Shown here in pieces: positions 1 through 12,174 of a DNA stretch of 64,000 nucleotides. The notes beneath the pieces were generated by a model. The model did no database searches and was not told where the DNA came from. It saw only the letters and a program-made list of their open reading frames with translations. Made by a program: the position numbers and the translations under genes. Source of the DNA: Paralithodes platypus (lineage: Eukaryota > Arthropoda > Malacostraca > Decapoda > Lithodidae); NCBI GenBank assembly GCA_032716605.1, contig CM064495.1, forward strand, positions 48,009,413 through 48,073,412, in the 5' to 3' direction. The first letter of the stretch is position 1, and each line of letters opens with the position of its first letter.

Positions 1-205
1 CTCTCTTTAGAAAGTCTCTCCTGTTACACTTGTTTAGTTACGTAGTACCTTAAATCGCTTTATGAATTATAGATTTTTAAAATATTTATCTATATATACA
101 GTGTATTGTCCAGGGTGCTATAGCTAATAACCTCAATTTGGCGATTAAAGCAAATCAGAGTATCCTTCCCTAGCTCCGGCTTGTTTTTCCACGAGCAAGA
201 AAGCC

Positions 206-229
206 AACACACACACACACACACACACG

Positions 230-275
<46 letters not shown>
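206..275. repeat. (AC)n-(AT)n microsatellite
   Basis: A run of CA dinucleotides passes directly into a TA run. Confidence 0.95.
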
Positions 276-277
<2 letters not shown>

Positions 278-424
278 GTGATATTACAAAAAGATGGTAG
301 TGCTCTACAGTATTCTTGTTGTAGCTAGAGTTACTTACAGAAGATTACAAAATACAAAGTCAATCAAGCAATATCTGATCTACTGAGAGTCAAAAGGGTT
401 ATTGACGTAGGGTAAAGGTATACA

Positions 425-639
425 CTATACCCTGTTCCAAATAAGTAGGCCAAAACTCTTGAAGATTAATCTCTATAACTCCCAAACGATTTGAGTAATC
501 GAGCTAATATTACTACCATTTGGGAAGGTTCAGTCAGGGAATAGGTGTGGACATTTACAGCCCATTTGCTCTAGCCCCTTTTGAGTTACAGAGGTTAGGG
601 TTCACGATTTCTGGCCTACCTATTTGGAACAGGTTATAG
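425..639. mobile_element. Foldback element, type E (diverged copy)
   Basis: The left arm (CTATACC then AAATAAGTAGGCC) and right arm (GGCCTACCTATTTGG then GGTTATAG) are inverted copies. The centre (ATTTGGGAAGGTTCAGTCAGG, written here only in part as TTTGGGAAGGTTCAG) matches copies at 19762 and 23796. No coding capacity. Confidence 0.65.
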
Positions 640-1009
640 CATTGTTATATACTTCTCACAAGTCTGGGTAGAATTGCTGTCCCTTCCACCCTATTAGCCA
701 GACCCCGGACCTGTTCTATTGTTCTGCTGTTCTGTTCACCATGTTCACACCAGGGAGGACAACAATCGGGCTTCGTTAGGGCAGGTTGTTCTTATTTGTT
801 CTCGCAGGGTCAGGGTTCGACATTATTATCGCCAGGTAAGGGGAACAGGTAAGGTAGGGTTTGTTGTAAGGAAAGTTAAAATTCCAGTGAAAATGAAAGT
901 GTTAGGATAATTGTTGTCGTACGGAATTTTGTGTGCAGTTTATTTATTTTTTTGCTAGCCATCCTTAATTTATCTAGAGTATTTTTTGTCTTTCGATCTG
1001 AAGGTAATG
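640..1009. other. No feature recognised
   Basis: AT-rich intronic sequence. A 63-codon frame here has no recognisable protein features. Confidence 0.5.
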
Positions 1010-1015
1010 TATCTA

Positions 1016-1064
<49 letters not shown>

Positions 1065-1095
1065 GTTATTTATCTATCTATCTATCTATCTATTT
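1010..1095. repeat. (ATCT)n microsatellite
   Basis: About 20 units of ATCT with small interruptions. An imperfect (GTCT)n tract follows at 1192-1278. Confidence 0.95.
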
Positions 1096-1777
1096 AATTA
1101 TGAAAACTATATGTATAAACATTAGTTCCATATTCATCCATTAATGATCGAAATATCAGCTACTCAGAAATTCAGTTTACCGTCAGATCTATGTCGGTTT
1201 GTCTGTCTCTATTAGCCTCTGTCTGTCTGTGCATGTCTGTCTGTCTGTCTGTCAGTCTATATGTTGTCTGTCAGTCGGTGTTGCTATTTATAATGTTACA
1301 AACCTGTAACTAAAACTATAGTATTGGTAATACTTATCATACCATCACTGACGTACCGGTAGCAGTAAACATTTAACATGCATATATCGAACACATAAAA
1401 GTGAAGCGAGGTGGAAGGACAGAGAGGGAGAGGTAAACCGAAAGAGAGGTGGACGGATGGAGTGAAGAAGTATATGGATGAAGGCGGTGCTGTTTGGGAG
1501 GAGGGGCGTCGACTGACTGGGGACAGAGGTGCATGGGGGCGTTTCGCCACCCCTTTGGGGATCACGGCGTCAGGCAATAGATAGATAGATAGATAGATAA
1601 AAGTGAAGGTTTTCACGATCAGTTAGGTCAAATTATATATAACTACGTTAGTGTGGGATAGCAATTTCCTTTGGCAGTGGCACGTTTGGTTGTGGTCTAA
1701 ATAAATGACTGCCACCAGCTTGGGTTCGGGAAAGTCCACGGTAACTGAGCTGTAAAATAACACACCCGTTAGTTTTA

Positions 1778-2179
1778 TTAAGGGACCCCACCTCGATTTT
1801 TTTCTCTTTCTCTCCCTCTCTCTTTGGCTTGTATCCATTCGGCCCCATTCAGCCCCATTCAGCCCCATTCAGCCTACTGTTTTAAGACGTTTGCCCCATC
1901 CAGGTGTCAATATTTTCCTGGCTAGCGGTAGCGAGCCAGCATATATATATTTTTGTCTTACAGCAAGCTAAATTTGTAAATTTTTCGATAGAAAAATGTC
2001 TCCGGCGAAGCCGGATTTCTCCATACAATGCTGGCTCGCATATTGCTCGCCAGGAAGAAATCGACACCTGGATGGGAATGAACGTCTTAAAACAGTTGGC
2101 TGAATGGGGCCAAATGGATCAACAAGTCAGAAAGAGAGAAAAGGAGAGAAAGATAAAAATAGCAGGTGACCCCCCTTAA
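1778..2179 (+). mobile_element. Type B TTAA foldback element
   Basis: Left end is TTAAGGGACCCCACCTCG, right end is AGCAGGTGACCCCCCTTAA. The arms carry inverted copies of GGCTTGTATCCATTCGG, a GACGTTT...CCATCCAGG block and the GGCGAGCG-type block. The centre has AATTTTTCGATAGAAAAAT and TCCGGCGAAGCCGGA, each a short hairpin. A GCCCCATTCA unit is tandemly repeated in the left arm (1840-1872). No coding capacity. Confidence 0.85.
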
Positions 2180-2399
2180 GCCTCGCGGTATTTGATGACG
2201 TGTTTCCTCCTTATATTTTTTTTCCTGGCCATTATTAGCCGATGTTTTCCAGGTTGAGAAGGGATTGTGGGATGCAGAGGGTCAATTGTGTTAGTTTGTA
2301 CTCCTTAGATACCTAGCGATACTTCTTAAGCTTAATATAATCGTCCCATGTTAGCCTGAATTGAATGAAAATTATACAATGTTTCCGAAGGTGTTAATG

Positions 2400-2400
2400 T

Positions 2401-2489
<89 letters not shown>

Positions 2490-2500
2490 TGTGTGTGTGC
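2400..2500. repeat. (GT)n microsatellite, about 100 bp
   Basis: Near-perfect TG dinucleotide run. Confidence 0.97.
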
Positions 2501-3171
2501 TTTTAATTTTCTCAACGAATGCACTGATGTTGGTTCGGTATCTATACTGAATTTAAAATATTGTAGTTGACTACATTCTTATAAAACTTAACTGTAGCAT
2601 ATTTCATCAGCCCCAGTTACCTGCAAATATTACACCGCTAAATTTCGGTAAAAGGACATTAAAGAACACATAATGGTATGCTTACGACCGATAAATTCAC
2701 GATTTTTATTTTTATTTTTTCTATATTCTATATTTATGTTGACAATTCTTCCACTTGTCCTGCGACCGTAATTAACAGGGAATATATTTAGCAGTGTAGG
2801 TATCGGGAGGAGAAACTAGATCAATAGTGTGTGCCTTGTTATATTAACTATTATAATACGGCATCAACTGTAAGATAAATATATTGTATATGATTATACT
2901 AAAATAGGATGAAACTAGGTCAGGTCAGGTGAAGGATAAACCTTTACAACGGCACCTCCTATATCATTGTTGAGAGGGGAGAAGGGGTGTTGGAGAGAGA
3001 ATAAGTTAAACTCAACAAAATCGTCTAATGTTAGCCAGAAAAGAAAACAAACTAAAATCAGTGCGCTAGTGTCAATGAACCTTTAAGAGTGCCCAGGGCT
3101 CGGCAGGAGAGGTATATGTCATCCTGTCGGCGCCCCCTTTTCCGCCTCTGTGGTTGGATTTCACGGGTGTC
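2501..3171. other. No feature recognised
   Basis: AT-rich intronic sequence with no coding or element signature seen. Confidence 0.5.
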
Positions 3172-3446
3172 GCCAAAACAATGCTGAGGTACCGTCCCCT
3201 TGGCCAGGCAGGGTATGTTTAGGGCAGAGAGAGAGAGAGAGTTTGGGGTTGTGGTGGGTTGAAATGGAGTTAGTTAGGTAGAATGTTCGATTAATAGATC
3301 CGTAGGTAAATATATAGTTAGATTGATTGATAGGATGGATGGATGGTAGATAGATAGATAGATATATAGATAGATATATAGATAGATATATAGATAGATA
3401 TAAAGGAACATATATAGTTAGATTGATTGATAGGATGGATGGATGG

Positions 3447-3484
<38 letters not shown>

Positions 3485-3744
3485 TAAAGGAAAATAGCTA
3501 GATTGAAAGACACCACACATTGAGATATATTGCTGGATAAACAATGCTAAGAGACTGTCCCTCTAGACCAGACAGGGTATGTTTAGGGCAGAGAGAGTTT
3601 GGGGTTGTGGTGGGTTGAAATGGAGTTAGTTAGGCAGAATGTTCGATTAATAGATCCGTAGAGAAATATATAGTTAGATTGATTGATTGATAGGATGGAT
3701 GGATGGTATATTGATTAAATTATAGCTAGCTAGCTAGATATACA

Positions 3745-3841
<97 letters not shown>

Positions 3842-4325
3842 TACATTGTTAAATACAGTTAGATAAGATATATCATTAGATAGATAGAGCAATAGATAGA
3901 TAGACAGATAGACAGATTGAAAGACACCAAACATGTAGATAATTAGCTATATAAAATGTTAAGGGAGCGTCTCCTAGGCTAGGTTTGGGTATGTTTAGGG
4001 GAGAGTGTTTGAGAAGTCCTTGATGTGGGAAGGCCCCTTATTAGTTAGTATATGAGTGTTAGATTACAAGAGAGGTTGGTAATGTGATTCACTGGTGGAA
4101 GGATTGATATATAAGTAGATTTATTGATGCGAGGATAGCATAATACATAAATATATATATAGATCGATAAATAAATAGGTAGATTGATTGATAGATAAAT
4201 GCCAGACAGATAGATACAGATACATAACGCTAGGTGATCGTTGCTTTGGCTAGTCCTGATATTATTCATCAGTAATAATATTATGTTATGTAATGGCATG
4301 TTATACCAGTCATCGTAGGATTACG
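3172..4325. repeat. Three tandem units of about 370-415 bp containing microsatellites
   Basis: Three consecutive copies start at about 3172, 3542 and 3958. Each begins AATGCT(A/G)AG, continues GGTATGTTTAGGG and ends GATTGAAAGACACCA. Unit 1 carries expanded (GATA)n (3343-3485). Unit 2 carries (TA)n (3743-3840) at the equivalent place. Unit 3 is the most diverged. Confidence 0.75.
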
Positions 4326-4864
4326 TTGCATATATTAAGCAACAAAAGATATATGATAAAGCTCACAGATTGCGGCATTAATATAGGGTTGGTTCAGTTG
4401 TCTGTATTGTAATTGTAAAAGTCATTCCTAAAGTTAAAAAATCATATGTAAATTTGGACGTAGCTAATATATCAGAAATATAATATGTCACTGAATTAAA
4501 AGTGTTTTGAAAAAGATGAAGAAATAAGTCCGAATATTATGCTATTAAAAAAAACAAAAACACGTTGATAAAGAGTTAATATTAATAACAGACACAAAAA
4601 TAAGATATGTCAAATGTAAAAAGAAATCCTAAATATTTGGAAAGGAAAAGGGATCCTATATTCAAAACATGCCGATTAGAGGAGATAAAATGATGGTAAA
4701 TAAAGAATAGAGGATGACAATATAATTTTTTTTATATGAATAATATGTAGACAAATGCCATCGTAGGGATGTGTCATTTGAAAAAGAAATATGAGAAGAG
4801 AAACTAATAACAATTCAAAGATATCCATTTAGAAATATTATGCGGGTACAAATAATAAAACGGA
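4326..4864. other. No feature recognised
   Basis: AT-rich intronic sequence without coding or repeat signature. Confidence 0.5.
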
Positions 4865-5108
<244 letters not shown>

Positions 5109-5593
5109 GATGAACTTGAACAAAGGGCCTAGCAACTGGAGGAGAGCTGTAATCAGATATCTTATAAAAACCCAGATTTTATATAGAGAGGAAAAACAAG
5201 TGGAAAAATAGGGATCTCAAAGTATATATATACAATGGACTTGTGAGCAGGGTAATTTAATCGAAAGTACTGGTCAATTATCTATAAAAAAGAAATCCCA
5301 CCAGAAAGTGATTAGGAAAGATATATATGTTTTTTATTAATTTGAGAAACTCGATATAATTTGTAAAACATATAATTGAATGTGGAGAATGATTAATAAA
5401 TATACAATAATAAAATTAATACAGTATGCCATTATTATATTATCTATTATAATGTTATTGAAAATATATACAAAAATAAAATTTAAAAAGATACTTGAAT
5501 GTTATTAATAATGTGTAAATATACGAATGATTAAATATATACAGTACAAAATAACTACAAATAGCTAAAAGTTAAGTCAGTCCTGATATCTTT
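5109..5593. other. No feature recognised
   Basis: AT-rich intronic sequence with no coding signal. Confidence 0.5.
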
Positions 5594-5594
5594 T

Positions 5595-5625
<31 letters not shown>

Positions 5626-5655
5626 AGAGCGAGAAGGAGGGGGGGGGGGGGGGTG
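5594..5655. repeat. (GA)n followed by poly-G
   Basis: A GA run interrupted by GC, then about 15 consecutive G. Confidence 0.9.
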
Positions 5656-5835
5656 GAGTGTCCAGACTTAACACATAACAGACAAATCTCTAATACCCAA
5701 ACTAAAAAAACAATTTGTTCCTCACCTTTGACGAAAAAATAAAGTGAAAAAATATAAAACGTTGGGCCATTTAGGGTCTCTTTAAAAAATGATGGTGGTT
5801 GTGGTCAAGGGGTGGATTCTCTCACCTATTGGAAT

Positions 5836-5862
5836 ATCTATCTATCTATCTATCTATCTATA

Positions 5863-5954
<92 letters not shown>

Positions 5955-6060
5955 TATCTATCTATTTATCTATTTATCTATCGACCTATCTATCTATACA
6001 TGTCTATCTATATCTAACAAAATCTCTCTCTCTCTCTCTCTCTGTCTGTCTGTCTGTCCA
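5836..6060. repeat. Compound (ATCT)n-(AT)n-(ATCT)n-(CT)n-(GTCT)n microsatellite
   Basis: These simple tracts create open frames in all plus-strand phases, translating as Ser/Ile/Tyr/Leu repeats. They are not genes. Confidence 0.95.
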
Positions 6061-6388
6061 TACGATAATTTACCAAATCATGACTAAAGTTTGCTGATTA
6101 GAATCTCAGACGAAATGTATAATAATGACCTAAATGGTACCCTTAATGACCAATGAAAAAATGTGTCTCTCAGATGTATGAAAAGAAAAAAAAAAAAAAA
6201 AAAAACACTGAATAAAAATAAAACAAACTAAGTAAATATATAAAAAACGTATCAGTGACACTTCTCCTAAAAGGCCTATGATGGTGGTGGTCGTGGTGGT
6301 CGTGGTGGTGGTCAGTAATGGTCTGTCTCACTCTAAACGTGGGAAAATATAATGTATAACGGATCACAAAAGTTCCTGTATTGGGGGA

Positions 6389-6544
<156 letters not shown>

Positions 6545-6604
6545 ACTACCACTGCTCTTATCCTTATTTTTCTGTACTCCTCGTACTTTATCGAATTTGA
6601 GCAA

Positions 6605-6606
<2 letters not shown>

Positions 6607-6664
<58 letters not shown>

Positions 6665-6684
6665 GGTATATATATATATATATC
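6607..6684. repeat. (TA)n microsatellite
   Basis: TA run interrupted once by CCGG. Confidence 0.95.
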
Positions 6685-7149
6685 ACAAGTAATGGTCATA
6701 TTTAGAAAGTAATGCAACATATAGACGATTTGAAATACGTCCTGTCATCATTGTTTGTAATCTAATCAAGTCACTTGTATTTTGTCACACTGGGATTGCG
6801 TTTTTGTTTTGCATGTTGCATTATGGATTTGACGTATTTATAGGTGTTATATGTTCAAGTGACGAAGCTTACATGGGGATTCGCAAGATATATATTCCTC
6901 GCAAAATCTTTGGCAACTTTGGTATATTACCTTCAAACTATTACGAGAATTATGATGATCAGCAAATGTAATCTAGCAATATTTCGATACTCGTTGTCAC
7001 TGATGATTTTCGACGAATTTAATCTTACAACAGTTGTGACACAACTTTACAAACCAGTTTCCAAAATTAAGTTGTCCTAAATAGGCAAATATAGATGGCA
7101 AACACCTTGTTATTTTGTTTGCCTATTTATTAGTTTATAATTTATACTG
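6685..7149. other. No feature recognised
   Basis: AT-rich intronic sequence. A 78-codon frame at 6844-7080 has no recognised domain. Confidence 0.5.
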
Positions 7150-7465
7150 TACATATATTTTATAGTCTCCTCGCTAGACCTTCATCAAGCTTAGAAAACA
7201 CTCACTAGATCCCCCTTCAAGATAACTTTGTGTATTTTTTCGGTAGAAAAATTTCCCTGCCGAAAGGCAGTTCCTCCTAGAATTTCAGGCTCGCTATATC
7301 ACTCACCAGGAAAAAATCGACACCTAAATTGCACGAAATGTGTTTATATTGAAAAACAAAATGGGGCGAAAGGTCATAAAATCGCCAAACTAATCGAACG
7401 AATGCCTAAAAATCTCACAGCTAATGGGACTAATCATGAGGGAGACAAAGCAGCTACCTCTCCCT
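7150..7465 (+). mobile_element. Type A TTAA element (eroded ends)
   Basis: The core is recognisable: CATCAAGCTTAGAAAACAC, CGGTAGAAAAAT, a hairpin, the GGCTCGCTAT block and AATCGACACCTAAAT. Both TTAA ends are lost. The hairpin reads CTGCC, GAAA, GGCAG, a paired change from the usual CGGCC/GGCCG. Confidence 0.75.
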
Positions 7466-7559
7466 TACAGTTTATTCAGAAGCGATCAGTATGCAGGCCA
7501 GAGTGACCTTCAATTAGTTGTCGAAAACATTGCCGGAAACAGGTCTCGTGTGACACCTG

Positions 7560-7700
7560 TCTCGTATATCCTGAAGGCGTTACGTTATAATAAGATTGTC
7601 ACTCCCACGGCCCCACGTAACAAATGCCGTTATAGCGTGCCGGGCGTTACGTTATTGTGACGTAACGTAGGACTCAAACTACGTGACGTTGGTTGGGATA
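7560..7700. repeat. Cluster of ACGTAAC/GTTACGT inverted motifs
   Basis: GGCGTTACGTTAT occurs at about 7577 and 7640. CCACGTAAC, TGACGTAACGTAGG and CTACGTGACGTTGG lie between and after. The motifs face each other and could fold. Confidence 0.5.
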
Positions 7701-7713
7701 TGCACGTGTGACG

Positions 7714-7840
7714 AAATGTTTTATGTAGGCAGCAGCTAAAATATAAATGTTTTATGTAGGCAGCAGCTAAAATATAAATGTTTTATGTAGGCAGCAGCTA
7801 AAATATAAATGTTTTATGTAGGCGGCAGCTAAAATATAAA
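7714..7840. repeat. 31-bp minisatellite, 4 copies
   Basis: The unit begins AAATGTTTTATGTAGGCAGC. Copies are almost identical, with one A/G difference in the last. Confidence 0.93.
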
Positions 7841-8225
7841 TTAATATTAATTTAACAATTCATTCCGCCACAATGCAAAACTTAAGCTTTTCAGAATTAA
7901 TTTATACTCCGAACCACTTCTCTCTGGAATCCATTTTCTCGGAAAAACTTCATGTTAACATTAAATTCACAAGAGTTTATTATCAAATGCCATAAATTAC
8001 TCATTAATGGATGACCCTATTAGGTACATGGATTTTGCTGTCATTGAATTTGTTTCCCTTCCTCTGTTATTGATTTTGGTTTTTAAATATGAAGCCTTTA
8101 GCATGTTGTACTTGTTCATAACCGAACAATGTATAATGCATCAATATTACTTCTACCTGAATTGCGAAATCAAATAATTGTTTATACGTATGAATGTAAT
8201 ATCGATCATATACATGTGTTGTCGT
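7841..8225. other. No feature recognised
   Basis: AT-rich sequence between a minisatellite and (GT)n tracts. Confidence 0.5.
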
Positions 8226-8406
8226 TGGTGTGTGTGTGTTTGTGCATGTGCGTGTGTGTGTGTGTGTGTGAATGTGTGTGTTTGTGTGTGTGTGTTTGTG
8301 TGTGTATGTATTTACCTAATTGTATTTACCTAATTGTAGTATACAGGAGTTGAGCTTTATAGGCTCGTATTGTCCCGTTTCCTGATATCAAATTGTCTAA
8401 CTTTGC

Positions 8407-8464
<58 letters not shown>
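8226..8464. repeat. Two imperfect (GT)n tracts
   Basis: Tracts at 8226-8310 and 8407-8464 are separated by unique sequence that includes a 15-bp duplication of GTATTTACCTAATT. Confidence 0.9.
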
Positions 8465-8466
<2 letters not shown>

Positions 8467-8571
8467 TTCCCGTGAGTGGCTTTGTGAGTTAAGACGTTAT
8501 ATAGAGGGTGTATGTGTGGTGTGGTGTAGGGCAAGATATACAGTACAAGATGTACTGTATATCTTGGTGTA

Positions 8572-8671
8572 NNNNNNNNNNNNNNNNNNNNNNNNNNNNN
8601 NNNNNNNNNNNNNNNNNNNNNNNNNNNNNNNNNNNNNNNNNNNNNNNNNNNNNNNNNNNNNNNNNNNNNNN
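8572..8671. other. Assembly gap (100 N)
   Basis: Exactly 100 N, typical of a fixed-size scaffold gap, so the true length is unknown. It begins right after a palindrome (8536-8565) and ends at the outer edge of a foldback. Confidence 0.95.
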
Positions 8672-8980
8672 CATGGAATGATAATCGCCAAGCTGTACAT
8701 AATTATCTTGCAAAATGCAATGGCACTGAAATAATTATTAACAATGGTATAAAGAATTTTGTGGATCGTCTATACCGGGCCTGTGACGTCAAAAGAGTGT
8801 AAGTCCACCATTCAGTCCAGGATGAGGATACTGGTGTGACGTCACTATGACGTCACTATGACGTCACAGGCCCGGTATAGACGACCCGCAAAATCCTTTT
8901 TATCATTGTTAATAATTATTTCAGTGACATTGCATTTTACAGGATAATTATATGCAGGTTGGCGATTATTTTTCCATGTT
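8672..8980. mobile_element. Long foldback with TGACGTCA repeats, truncated at the gap
   Basis: The left arm (8672-8797) and right arm (8855-8980) are inverted copies. Both contain CATGGAA-type ends, CAGGTTGGCGATTA or its complement, AATAATTATTAACAATG and CGTCTATACCGGGCCTG. The centre holds TGACGTCA palindromes, three of them in tandem at about 8837-8866. The left end runs into the N gap. The element class is not recognised. Confidence 0.75.
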
Positions 8981-8993
8981 TACCTCAACCCAT

Positions 8994-9052
8994 GCGCCCC
9001 CACCTTTAAGCTTGAAGGATATCTCGGGACCAAACTAAAAACCTCCCCTTAA
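8994..9052 (-). mobile_element. Type A element end fragment
   Basis: Only the terminal 59 bp is present: TTTAAGCTTGAAGGATATC, then ACTAAAAACC and CTCCCCTTAA. It matches the end of the copy at 15733-16077. Confidence 0.7.
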
Positions 9053-9185
9053 ACATGCACGAGACGTTCTGGTATACTGTATGTCTATAGATGATGATAA
9101 ACATACATAGCGTGTGTACTGCTCTACCATGTGTATGTGTGGCGGGTGTGTACGGCTGGTCTTTGCGCCCCCTATAGCAGCTGAC

Positions 9186-9443
9186 ACTCCCCTAAGGCCC
9201 CCCCCCCGGCCCCCCCCCCCCCCTCATAAAACTGTTCCTATACCCGGCACACACAAAAAAAGTTTTATATACATGACGAACCCCTTTCAATCCCGTGTGT
9301 CTCCCCCCTCCCCTGCAACCCCCAGTCCGGCCCCCTCCCTCCCCCCCATTTCATGGTTCACCTTTTCCTGCGCCCCCCCCCCTCTCTCCCCCCCCCTCCC
9401 CCTGTCCCCTTACCCTTACCTGTAACATTCTCTCTCTCTCTCG

Positions 9444-9495
<52 letters not shown>
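9186..9495. repeat. C-rich tracts and (CT)n microsatellite
   Basis: Poly-C runs around 9199-9232, C-rich low-complexity sequence at 9300-9415, then (CT)n at 9429-9495. Confidence 0.9.
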
Positions 9496-9497
<2 letters not shown>

Positions 9498-9724
9498 ATA
9501 ACAAGTCATTTTGTTTAGAAACAAATAATGCTTAATGCTCCGGATGAGTTTTTATTAAGATTATGATAATCTATAATGAAATATCAATGACATAGCCAAT
9601 GAAGAATGAATTTAATGAATGAACGCATAATTGAATAGAATGCAAATATACTCAGTAGAGCACGTATCTCCAACATGAAGGCATATATTGTTGTGTGAGG
9701 CAGATTGATTCGCATTAGTTATAT

Positions 9725-10310
9725 TCGTATTTGTTTGTCTGCATTTATGTTGTCTAAATATGTTTTGTCTGCATTTGTTTTGTCTGCATTTGTTTTGTCT
9801 GCATATATTTTGTCTGCATCTGTTTTTGTCTGCATTTGTTTTGTCTGCATTTATTTGGTCTGTATTTGTTTTGTCTGTATATGTTTTTGTCTGCATCTGT
9901 TTTTGTCTGCATTTATTGTGTCTGCATCTGTTTTTTCTGCATTTGTTTTGTCTGCATTTGGTTTGTCTGCATTTATTTGGTCTGTATTTGTTTTGTCTGC
10001 ATCTGTTTTTGTCTGCATCTGTTTTTGTCTGCATCTGTTTTTGTCTGCATTTATTTTGTCTGCATCTGTTTTTGTCTGTATTTGTTTTGTCTGCATTTGT
10101 TTTGTCTGCATCTGTTTTTGTCTGCATCTGTTTTTGTCTACATTTGTTTTGTCTGCATTTGTTTTGTCTGCATTTGTTTTGTCTGCATTTGTTTTGTCTG
10201 CATTTGTTTTGTCTGCATCTATTTTTGTCTGCATCTGTTTTTGTCTGCATCTGTTTTGTCTGCATCTGTTTTGTCTGTATTGGTTTTGTCTGCATTTGTT
10301 ATTGTTCGCA
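9725..10310. repeat. 15/16-bp minisatellite, about 37 units
   Basis: Units are GCATTTGTTTTGTCT (15 bp) and GCATCTGTTTTTGTCT (16 bp) in irregular order. The lack of stop codons in the unit keeps long frames open on both strands (over 220 codons, Cys/Leu/Phe or Gln/Thr/Lys repeats). These are by-products of the repeat. Confidence 0.95.
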
Positions 10311-10419
10311 GCTATTATGATCCGAGGCCGTTCAGGTGCGCGGCCATTTTGGTGTTCAGATTTGTGGCGTGTGAATATTTTGGTCCGATGACATTTTGGT
10401 CCGCTACCGTTTCTATCAC

Positions 10420-10515
10420 CTTTAAATGGGTAGACCTCCTGCCTAACCTGGATAAAATTGTCTAATAGTTGCCAAAATATAATGAAAAGGACATCACCGG
10501 TACTGAATGGGTTAA
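10420..10515. mobile_element. Type C foldback, one half
   Basis: The right half has AAATTGTCTAATAGTTGCC, GGACATCACCGGTACTGAA and TGGGTTAA. The left half is missing. Confidence 0.65.
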
Positions 10516-10531
10516 TAGGTAATTCATGTTT

Positions 10532-10674
10532 CTATCTATCTATCTATCTATTTGTCTATCTTTATCTATCTACCTGATCTATCTATCCATACATCAGGCT
10601 TTCTATATATCCATCAATCTATCTATCTATACATCAGACAAAATAAAGAAAAAACAAATAACGAATAAAGACGA

Positions 10675-10761
<87 letters not shown>

Positions 10762-10862
10762 ACAGATATAAGAAAATCGGATAATGACTAAAGGCAAAAG
10801 GGGGAACTAGTAAAAATAAAAGATTAATTGACAAGGGATAATGGAAGTAGGAAATAATGAGA

Positions 10863-10928
<66 letters not shown>
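10532..10928. repeat. (ATCT)n and two (GA)n microsatellites
   Basis: (ATCT)n at 10532-10570, then (GA)n at 10677-10757 and 10867-10927. Confidence 0.93.
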
Positions 10929-10929
<1 letters not shown>

Positions 10930-11092
10930 ATGTCAACTGTGTGGAAATAAATGAACAGATGAAGCCGTCACACCTTTCCCAGTTACGAAAGCACGGATGA
11001 AGTTCGCAGCCCATTTTTACAGACTGGCTGCGAATCCTACTCGCATTATTTTAGCATTATAATTTTGTCAATTTTGGCAGTGTGACATTGCC

Positions 11093-11426
11093 TTAAGGGA
11101 GGTTTTTAGTATGTTTCCTACTCCTCCAGTAATCTTAAAATGTCACCCCCTTGACCCCCTTTCAAGAAAAATGTGTACATTTTTCGATAGAAAAATTTCC
11201 CGGCCGAAGGCCGGTTACTCTTAAATTACAGGCTCGCTATTGCTCGCCAGGATAAAATCGACACCTAAATGGCACGAAAGGTTTTAAAATTGACAGAATG
11301 GGGCGGACATTCTTAAAATCACCAAACTAATGGGGCAAACGTCTTAAAATCTCAAAAGCAATGGGGCTAGACATGAGGGAGAAAGAGGTCAAGAAAAAAG
11401 TCCCTCAAGTGGAAATCTCCCCTTAA
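11093..11426 (+). mobile_element. Type A TTAA element, complete
   Basis: Ends are TTAAGGGAGGTTTTTAGT and GGAAATCTCCCCTTAA. The core has ACATTTTTCGATAGAAAAAT, hairpin CCGGCC-GAA-GGCCGG, the GGCTCGCTATTGCTCGCC block, and repeated GGGG-type spacers before the right end. 334 bp, no coding capacity. Confidence 0.85.
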
Positions 11427-11523
11427 GATTGATTTTCTGTGAGTATCGACCACTATTGTTACAGGAAAAATAGTTTGACATTATTTGTCCACGATGATTA
11501 AAATTAAAATATTGTCTGATATA

Positions 11524-11897
11524 TTAAGGGGAGATGGCCCGGTTCTCTGGACCACTTTCTCCCTTGTCTTTAGCCCCATTAGTTTTGAAGTTTTAAGACG
11601 TTCGGCCCATTAGTTTGACGATTTTTACACCTTTCGCCCCATTTCGTTGTCAATTTTAAAACCTTTCGTGCCATTTAAGTGTCGATTTTTTCCTGGCGAG
11701 CGATAGCGAGCCTGTAATATTAAGAGGAACCGGCCTTTGGCCGGGAAAGTTGTCCACCAAAAAATGTACAAATTTATCTTGAAGGGGGGTCTAGGGGTGT
11801 TTTTTTTTTAAAGATTGATGTTGGTCTAGGGAGGAAACTAAAAATTACATGAATAACTGAATAAATAGAAGAAAAACCCCAGCACCTATCCCCTTAA
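11524..11897 (-). mobile_element. Type A TTAA element, complete
   Basis: Opposite orientation to the copy 98 bp to the left. Starts TTAAGGGGAGATGGCCCGG and ends CACCTATCCCCTTAA. The hairpin loop is TTT instead of TTC. Confidence 0.85.
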
Positions 11898-12089
11898 TAT
11901 GGAACTTCATATAATCCACACTATAATTTCTGAAGTGACTATGAAATACCTACCCATCCCAACTTCTGAATGCTCTTTACGTCAAAACACCGATAGATAA
12001 GGCTTGGATGAAAGGAAAAAAGGCCTCATTATGTATGCAGGGTTTCGTACAGATTAGCATATACATACATGATATAAATATTAAGCGAT

Positions 12090-12171
12090 TTAACCCCTTC
12101 TGTACCAGCTAAATAGTTTGTATTCGATTTCAGCTACATTTTGACTATTTTATGAATAGTCTAACCTTTTA

Positions 12172-12174
<3 letters not shown>
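12090..12174. mobile_element. Type C foldback, half copy ending in (TA)n
   Basis: Starts TTAACCCCTTCTGTACCAG, continues through the ATTTTGACTATTTTATGAA block, and breaks off at the (TA)n tract at 12175. Confidence 0.6.

Noticed and set aside
9612..10465. Reading frames above 200 codons on both strands
   Set aside because: Products of the 15/16-bp minisatellite, which has no stop codons in several phases.
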